In this document: one piece after another, positions 63,114-64,000 of the stretch | Position numbering within the stretch: position 1 is the stretch's first letter | How the letters are laid out: every line of letters starts with the position of its first letter | From: Methanocalculus chunghsingensis | GTDB lineage: Archaea; Halobacteriota; Methanomicrobia; Methanomicrobiales; Methanocorpusculaceae | NCBI RefSeq assembly: GCF_018132105.1 | Contig: NZ_JWHL01000001.1 | Location: 211,127 to 275,126 of the forward strand | Direction of reading: 5' to 3' | DNA: 64,000 nt | Translations under genes and position numbers: made by a program | The notes under the pieces: model-generated | What the model saw: the letters and a program-made list of their open reading frames with translations, nothing else | Told to the model about the DNA's origin: nothing | The model's database searches: none

Positions 63114-63758
63114 TCAGGAACGTCGTGCATACACTACTGCTGCAATGCCGGCAAGAGCAGCAAGAAATCCAAAACCGGGGCTTTCTGCAGGCTTCGATGC
63201 AGATGCGGCCGGTACATCAAGGGCAGCGGTGAGTGCAGATGTATGTATCAGCATATGTTTCGCATCACGCTCTGCCTGGTGAGCGGTATTATGGACGCCC
63301 TCGGCATGTTCTTTGTGTGATGCGGGAACAACATGCTCCAGGTCATGGATGTTATCATGCTGATTACCAAGGATTTCGAGGAAATCTCCGATATCTTCTT
63401 CGATATCTGCAATCACTCTGTCTATAGCCGTTCTGTTGGTGTCTGGATCTCTGATCAGGGGCTGAAGCTCAAGGGTGTTTTCCTGAAGATGCTCCGCGAT
63501 ATGCTCAAGCTCATGAGCGGCCTTGTGGATAGTCCTTGATACCTCTTTAATCTCATCACTGATAGTATCATCCTTATTGATGACTCTGGTCTCGGCCAAC
63601 AATACCATTGAGAGGTCATAAAGGTCATCAGCATGTTCGATGACTTCAGCAACCTCAATTTCGATTGCTTCCTGATCAGCCGATACCGGCATACAGATGA
63701 GTGCAACAGCGAGCAGTGCCATGAACATGGCTTGTACGTTGAAGATAGTGTGTTTCAT
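63114..63758 (-). CDS. Secreted His-rich PGF-CTERM surface protein
   Basis: 214-residue protein with a signal peptide (residues 1-27, ending PVSA) and a C-terminal sorting signal, ESPGFGFLAALAGIAAVVYARR, shortened here: PGFGF, a hydrophobic stretch and two arginines. This is the archaeosortase A tripartite PGF-CTERM pattern. The mature part is a long acidic helix-rich region with many histidines in HELEHIAEHLQ, NQHDNIHDLEHV and HKEHAEGVHNTAHQ, suited to bind metal ions such as Ni or Co. Function is inferred from this and from the neighbouring metal importer. No named family was recognised. Confidence 0.7.
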   Translation of the reverse strand: MKHTIFNVQAMFMALLAVALICMPVSADQEAIEIEVAEVIEHADDLYDLSMVLLAETRVINKDDTISDEIKEVSRTIHKAAHELEHIAEHLQENTLELQPLIRDPDTNRTAIDRVIADIEEDIGDFLEILGNQHDNIHDLEHVVPASHKEHAEGVHNTAHQAERDAKHMLIHTSALTAALDVPAASASKPAESPGFGFLAALAGIAAVVYARRS

Positions 63759-63770
63759 TGGTCAACACCA

Positions 63771-63787
63771 TAGATCGTGATGATCTA
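63771..63787. promoter_or_regulatory. Dyad upstream of the His-rich gene
   Basis: TAGATC-GTGAT-GATCTA is a perfect 6-bp inverted repeat with a 5-base spacer, 13-29 bp before the ATG, where transcription is expected to start. A further imperfect palindrome, GCATTATCATGATGC, lies at 63856-63870. Candidate operator for a metal-responsive regulator; inference. Confidence 0.4.
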
Positions 63788-63932
63788 CAAAACTATTGTT
63801 TCGTAAAATTAAAAAAAGTTGCGTTTGGTCTATGGCATATTAGATTGTATCATAGGCATTATCATGATGCCGGAGAATTCTATTTTTTCTGCTCGAAGAT
63901 GACACTCCCAACGCAGAAAAAATAATAGGATA

Positions 63933-63942
63933 TTTTTATAAT
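63933..63942 (+). promoter_or_regulatory. Putative TATA box for a gene starting at 63961
   Basis: TTTTTATAAT about 20-28 bp before an ATG at 63961, the spacing of an archaeal promoter with a leaderless mRNA. Confidence 0.4.
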
Positions 63943-63960
63943 CGTATCTATTGTTGCAGG

Positions 63961-64000
63961 ATGATTCGGGTGAATGTATTTCACGATCTAACAGGCAGGA
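63961..64000 (+). CDS. Possible start of a gene running off the window
   Basis: An ATG at 63961 opens a frame of 13 codons (MIRVNVFHDLTGR) with no stop up to the last base. The only support is the TATA-like element at the right distance. The product cannot be named. Confidence 0.35.
   Translation, partial: MIRVNVFHDLTGR

Overview
The window looks like a chromosomal segment of a methanogenic euryarchaeon, most likely Methanomicrobiales. The evidence is the archaeal shikimate route (two ADH-synthase-type aldolases plus 3-dehydroquinate synthase II), a probable coenzyme F390 synthetase, tandem DUF4013 membrane proteins, a PGF-CTERM surface protein, archaeal TATA boxes about 25 bp upstream of many starts with short or absent leaders, and an acetogen/methanogen-type medium-chain acyl-CoA synthetase. 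Many housekeeping functions are of bacterial type (GrpE/DnaK, PurH, MutS/MutL, P-loop AroK, class II LysRS), as is common in this order. The genus cannot be fixed from the sequence alone. No rRNA, tRNA, CRISPR array, transposase or phage gene was seen.

Layout. 1-1.4 kb: grpE-dnaK (minus strand, dnaK cut by the edge). 1.6-3.1 kb: purH. 3.1-4.7 kb: two DUF4013 membrane proteins. 4.7-8.4 kb: branched-chain operon (LeuA/CimA-type synthase, ilvB, ilvN). 8.5-10.1 kb: sodium/solute symporter with a 35-residue accessory peptide. 10.3-18.9 kb: orphan histidine kinase, aldehyde dehydrogenase, a double-ACT/metallo-beta-lactamase fusion, two small membrane proteins, acyl-CoA synthetase and F390 synthetase. 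19-23.4 kb: mutS-mutL. 23.4-26.4 kb: FAD protein and two glycosyltransferases. 26.4-31.5 kb: radical SAM protein, ABC-2 exporter, small proteins, MFS carrier. 31.7-39.5 kb: an almost complete aromatic amino acid operon with overlapping genes, ending convergently against aroD and a large U32 protein (to 42.8 kb). 42.8-48.3 kb: phosphate uptake locus (pstS, a fused pstC-pstA, pstB, phoU) facing a divergent AbrB-PhoU regulator. 48.3-53.6 kb: thioredoxin-like protein, photolyase, MutY-like glycosylase, PNPOx protein, MFS carrier, HAD phosphatase. 53.6-55.0 kb: CARF-like/winged-helix regulator, an AT-rich array of TCTACAT repeats, and a DUF1622 membrane protein. 55-60 kb: hxlB, aminotransferase, M42 peptidase, lysS, AIM24 protein. 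60-63.8 kb: a cobalt/nickel ECF importer whose cbiM carries an in-frame TAG, and a His-rich PGF-CTERM surface protein.

How the genes work together. The aro operon makes chorismate and prephenate from ADH to tyrosine and phenylalanine precursors; aroD supplies the one missing step and is translationally coupled to an RlhA-like U32 protein. RNA hydroxylation by U32 enzymes is reported to depend on prephenate, so this may be a functional link. The pst locus is a self-contained importer with two PhoU-type regulators. The metal importer sits beside a secreted histidine-rich protein that may bind the same metal.

The most unusual piece is the CARF-like regulator with its helically phased repeat array just upstream of its promoter. 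Next are the interrupted cbiM, the iron-sulfur-free MutY-like glycosylase with Glu at the catalytic Asp position, and the ACT-ACT-MBL fusion.
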